This document shows positions 62,846 through 64,000 of a stretch of 64,000 nucleotides of DNA, piece by piece. Position 1 is the stretch's first letter. Each line of letters starts with the position of its first letter. The notes beneath the pieces are model-generated. The model saw nothing but the letters and a program-made list of their open reading frames with translations, did not search any database and was not told the origin of the DNA. A program made the position numbers and the translations under genes. The stretch spans positions 3,944,001 to 4,008,000 of the forward strand of contig NC_063061.1 in assembly GCF_018812025.1 (NCBI RefSeq), written 5' to 3'. The DNA comes from Megalobrama amblycephala. Its lineage: Eukaryota > Chordata > Actinopteri > Cypriniformes > Xenocyprididae.

Positions 62846-64000
62846 AAAACATGAACATAAATATTCATTTTTTTATGTGTATTACTGTCATTTTTTTATC
62901 AGTTTAATGCATTATTTGCAGAATTATTGCAAAAAATAACCCACATGTATGCTTTCATATGTTCACTCAATGCTGAGTCAGGAGCTGATGCTATGGTAAC
63001 AGTACACCACAGCACCACACAACTAGGTAACTGCTGGTTTATCAGTGTGTGACTGCACAAACATGAACCACTGACAAACAAGAACAACTGACACCCCGCT
63101 CAAGAAAAGAAAAAGAAAAAAAACAAAAAAAAGAGAGAAAAAAAAACCTGAGAACCTGGGGCCAAAACAATATCAAGATTATAAAATCTGTCAAATGTGT
63201 TCAGAGAAGCCCAGCCAGCCACTACATAAATATCCTCCAAGGATGCTCCTTTAAACAAAGCCTGGGAAAAAGTGACACCCTAGTAAAGTGTGTATGAATG
63301 ACCAGAGGCAAAGATAACCCACACGCCTCATAAGCTTTAAAAATAGCACCCAATGCGACATCCTTTGCTTAGTAGCAGCAGCTCCTCTGCTATGGCCACA
63401 GTGGTCTCGTGTAGCCAGACGGTAGAAGGTCTGGACTCCATAGCAGTTTTAATTGGCCACAGACCACCCAAGAGGACGTCTGACTGACATGTAAAGCCCG
63501 GGACACACCAAGCTGATGATTGACGGTAGGACAACGTTGGGCTGTTTTTAAGCTTCGGCCGACTTAGGGTGTTTTCATACCTGAACGTTTGTTTCAGAAC
63601 GTAGTGCATTTTCTCCCTTGGCTTGGTTCGTTTAGGACATGTGTGAACACAGCAATCACTCTCGGACCCGCACCAAAACAATCGCTCCGAGATCGCCTGA
63701 ACGAGGTGGTCTTGGCCCGATTGCAAATGAACTCTGGAGCGGTCCGCTTGTGGTGTGAAGGCAATCTGACCCTAGCGGACCAACAAACCAAACAATATCA
63801 TATTTCATAACGGGAAATGTGTTATATAAAATGCAGCAGTGTTTGATTCTGTGAGTGAGCACATTAGTTAAGGCTATTGCAGAGCGCCTCTTCATCTTAA
63901 AACGTTGTGTAAACGTACTTCTCCATTCAAGAACGCTGTCCCAACAAAGCCTTGAGCCTCAAAGCCACGACAGCGCTGGGAGAGATTGTGCTTGAATTGA
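62680..64000. other. Repeat-like sequence to the window end; no exon found
   Basis: Contains an (AAAAC)n run (62,818-62,846) and purine tracts (63,102-63,146). A GC-richer block (63,480-64,000) has the feel of interspersed repeats, but no ends could be paired. No rad50 exon or zinc-hook CxxC was seen. Confidence 0.4.

Overview
The window looks like a piece of a cyprinid-type teleost genome. It is AT-rich and intron-rich, and it is packed with non-autonomous DNA transposons of the kinds that crowd carp, goldfish and zebrafish DNA. It also holds a BEL/Pao retroelement, a Tc1/mariner element and a fish-style NACHT-LRR gene. No bacterial, viral or CRISPR feature was seen. Identifications rest on reading translations and splice sites by eye; no database search was possible.

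Four loci carry recognisable host genes. (1) A NACHT/LRR (NLRP-like) immune receptor lies on the minus strand at about 14.4-10.3 kb, with one large NACHT exon and three LRR exons. Neither its true 5' end nor its 3' end was found. (2) A complete two-exon class IV POU homeobox gene (pou4f3-like) lies on the plus strand at 37,079-38,341. (3) A complete four-exon IL-4/IL-13-like cytokine gene lies on the minus strand at 49,807-48,949. (4) The C-terminal half of rad50 lies on the minus strand at 62,024-52,526. Nine exon positions are recognised. The last four exons are intact, but an upstream exon has a nonsense codon plus a 1-bp insertion in a G-run, and another exon has lost its middle and its splice donor and gained stops. 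This copy is most likely a pseudogene. Because RAD50 is normally essential, a second working copy is expected elsewhere, which fits a polyploid cyprinid.

The order rad50 -> il4/13 in the same orientation matches the mammalian RAD50-IL13-IL4 block on human 5q31. POU4F3 is also on human 5q, so 37-62 kb looks like an old syntenic segment.

The rest is mostly mobile DNA: a Helentron/HINE-like element with about 725-bp internal tandem units (0.28-2.56 kb); two nested hAT-like elements, the inner with a perfect 8-bp target duplication (7.3-9.65 kb); three full copies of one TTAA-flanked MITE family (11.5, 14.5, 53.8 kb); a degenerate BEL/Pao pol (15.4-19.2 kb); a 2.06-kb TIR element (20.2-22.2 kb); two copies of a 1.9-kb TIR element studded with a GTAACAGGACTGAG motif (25.8-30.6 kb); a second TTAA MITE family (27.8, 31.2, 55.8 kb); another hAT MITE (42.7 kb); a broken Tc1-like element (43.5-44.6 kb); and a Tc1-derived MITE (62.2 kb). 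Just downstream of rad50, a roughly 0.5-kb decayed copy of a rad50 intron-exon segment sits between 35-bp perfect direct repeats.
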